7,970 bases of DNA, from NCBI GenBank assembly GCA_021204735.1, contig JAJPYV010000001.1, positions 1-7,970 on the forward strand, in the 5' to 3' direction. The notes beneath the pieces are model-generated. The model was not told the origin of the DNA and made no database searches. It saw nothing but the letters and a program-made list of their open reading frames with translations. Source of the stretch: Prevotella sp. GTDB taxonomy: Bacteria > Bacteroidota > Bacteroidia > Bacteroidales > Bacteroidaceae. Of this stretch, positions 6,556-7,970 are shown in pieces; positions within the stretch are counted from its first letter, which is position 1, and each line of letters opens with the position of its first letter. A program made the position numbers and the translations under genes.

Positions 6556-7881
6556 ATGGAAAAACAATGGATATACAAGCTTAGGAAAAGGTTTTCCAAC
6601 CGCAAAATAGCTGCCCCGGAAAGACTTTGGGATGGTATCGAGGCTGCCATGTCACGACAAAACGTTGTTGTCAGTAGGGTTGGAAAGAAAAATAAAACTG
6701 TTAGGATAATTTCTATATGGCTCAAAACAGTAGGAGTAGCTGCTGCATGCCTCATCTTGATATTTAGCATCTGGTGGCTCACGAGTACACATATTTGGGA
6801 ACAAACCGAAAGTAATAAGAATATCGCTGAAAATGTGAATACATCTGTTGTAAGTGATAAAAATGGGTCTGTTCCTACAGAAATAACATCGCATGATGAT
6901 GTTCCACAAGGATTGTTTAATCAGGTAAAGGCACGGTTATCATCATTGGTTTCCAAGGATAATGTTCAGGAAACGGTTTCAGGCATAGAATCGGAAACAG
7001 ATATGTTGACAGAAGATATAACTAAAGAGGATGAAAGTAACAACAAAATCAATGATGGGGGCAACAAATCCTCAAAAGAATGGCAGGGAAACATAAAGAA
7101 CAACAATAACGGATATCATTCAAAAGAAAACTATCGCAATGAAAACAATAGTTCTTATATTGCTCAGAACCATTCCACAAGTCATTCAAAGAACAAGAAA
7201 AATAATGTTGAATTTGGACTGTATGGAGCTGGCTCCACATTTGCAGGAAATTCATCGGGTAACTATGGATTGTCGTATGCTTCTACTACTATGATGTCTG
7301 ACAAGAACATGTTGCGGGTATCTAATTTAGAAAGAAGTAATGTTTCGGAATCTGATGAGAATGAAGTGAATGTAAAGCACCGTTTCCCTTTGAAAGTTGG
7401 AATATCTGTTCGTTTCAAACTTACTGACAGGTGGGGTATAGAGACAGGTATGGTTTATTCTTATCACTCGTCAGATATAATGTCAGGGGATGAGTATAGC
7501 GGTTACAAAACAGTCCGCAAGTTGCATTATGTTGGAGTACCGATCAACTTTAATTACGATATTTGGAAGAATGATTATTTGAATATCTATGCAAAGTGTG
7601 GCGGTATGGCAGAGTTCTGCGTCTCTGGTCATGCTACCACTGATTACATCACTGGCAATACAGTAACAGACACCTCAGAAGAGTCTGTGCGTGAGAAACG
7701 TCCGCAATGGTCGGTAGATTTGACCCCAGGCATTCAATATAATTTCAACAATACCATCGGTGTATATGCCGAGCCCGGCATCGCTTATTATTTCGATAAC
7801 GGCAGTGGCATGAACACCATTTATAAAGACAAAAAAATCAACATCAATCTCAATATTGGATTAAGGTTGACGATTAAATAA
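6556..7881 (+). CDS. dma1: Dual membrane-spanning anti-sigma factor, Dma-like (inner-membrane helix plus outer-membrane beta-barrel)
   Basis: The 441-residue protein has no N-terminal signal peptide. Residues 1-50 are basic and cytosolic, with a short helix (MEKQWIYKLRKRF) and a PERLWDGIEAAM segment at 21-32, presumably the sigma-binding part. One transmembrane helix follows at about 52-76. Residues 78 to about 215 are polar and low-complexity, rich in Asn, Lys, Ser and Glu, long enough to cross the periplasm as a disordered tether. Residues about 216-441 look like an outer-membrane beta-barrel of the PorT/OMP_b-brl type, with amphipathic strands such as WGIETGMVYSYHS at 293-305, LHYVGVPINFNYDI at 323-336 and IGVYAEPGIAYYF at 401-413, ending in INLNIGLRLTIK. 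This is the layout of Dma proteins, in which the barrel is thought to sense the envelope and the N-terminus binds the cognate sigma factor (Das). Immediate coupling to an ECF sigma gene and a nigD-like neighbour fit. Membrane topology is inferred from sequence. Confidence 0.85.
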   Translation: MEKQWIYKLRKRFSNRKIAAPERLWDGIEAAMSRQNVVVSRVGKKNKTVRIISIWLKTVGVAAACLILIFSIWWLTSTHIWEQTESNKNIAENVNTSVVSDKNGSVPTEITSHDDVPQGLFNQVKARLSSLVSKDNVQETVSGIESETDMLTEDITKEDESNNKINDGGNKSSKEWQGNIKNNNNGYHSKENYRNENNSSYIAQNHSTSHSKNKKNNVEFGLYGAGSTFAGNSSGNYGLSYASTTMMSDKNMLRVSNLERSNVSESDENEVNVKHRFPLKVGISVRFKLTDRWGIETGMVYSYHSSDIMSGDEYSGYKTVRKLHYVGVPINFNYDIWKNDYLNIYAKCGGMAEFCVSGHATTDYITGNTVTDTSEESVREKRPQWSVDLTPGIQYNFNNTIGVYAEPGIAYYFDNGSGMNTIYKDKKININLNIGLRLTIK

Positions 7882-7906
7882 TGTTTAACCAATTGCACAT
7901 TTTAGT

Positions 7907-7931
7907 CAGAAATGAAATTTTCTGCCTTTTT
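7907..7931 (+). terminator. Weak rho-independent terminator after the dma-like gene
   Basis: CAGAAA (7907-7912) pairs with TTTCTG (7919-7924) around a 6-nt loop, followed by two C and five T (7927-7931). The stem is only 6 bp and A/T-rich, so it is a modest terminator. It lies 25 nt past the stop. The rest of 7882-7970 shows no gene I can support. Confidence 0.4.
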
Positions 7932-7970
7932 AATATTAACGAAAGAAGTGAAAGATATCGAGCTTTAATC

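Noticed and set aside
7882..7970. Minus-strand open frame entering from the right edge
   Set aside because: About 30 codons without a stop is expected by chance, the translation resembles no family, and the region holds a plus-strand terminator.

Overview
The window looks like chromosomal DNA from a member of the Bacteroidales, most likely the Prevotella/Segatella group. The evidence is a Bacteroidetes-type housekeeping gene order, -7 promoter boxes of the TAnnTTTG type, A/T-rich translation starts mostly without Shine-Dalgarno sequences, and families largely confined to this phylum (DUF4831, NigD-like lipoproteins, ECF sigma factor paired with a beta-barrel protein). I see no mobile element, tRNA, rRNA or CRISPR array.

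Left part, minus strand (1-2245): hpt (hypoxanthine phosphoribosyltransferase) leads into adk (adenylate kinase), followed by a strong hairpin terminator and then obgE, the ribosome-assembly GTPase, which runs off the left edge. The obgE frame is open to position 1 and starts at 1036. Divergent from hpt, on the plus strand, is the bifunctional NAD(P)H-hydrate repair gene nnr (2333-3850). The 87-bp divergent gap carries a consensus -7 box for each direction. A secreted DUF4831 protein of unknown function follows (3926-4999) and ends in a hairpin terminator.

Right part, plus strand (5156-7881), is the most interesting region: a NigD-like lipoprotein, an ECF sigma factor, and a protein with a short cytosolic N-terminus, one inner-membrane helix, a long Asn/Lys/Ser-rich disordered linker and a C-terminal outer-membrane beta-barrel. 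This order and architecture match the NigD1/Das1/Dma1 type of system described in Bacteroides thetaiotaomicron. There, a dual membrane-spanning anti-sigma factor (Dma) holds its sigma factor (Das) and controls outer-membrane vesiculation through NigD1. Sigma and anti-sigma genes are 4 nt apart. A 15-bp hairpin with a U-tract lies directly in front of the sigma start codon, and a short motif is shared by the nigD-like and sigma upstream regions. Both suggest a regulatory circuit joining the three genes.

No gene-free stretch exceeds 300 bases. The gap 3851-3925 shows no clear promoter or terminator. The tail 7882-7970 holds a weak terminator and nothing else I can support.
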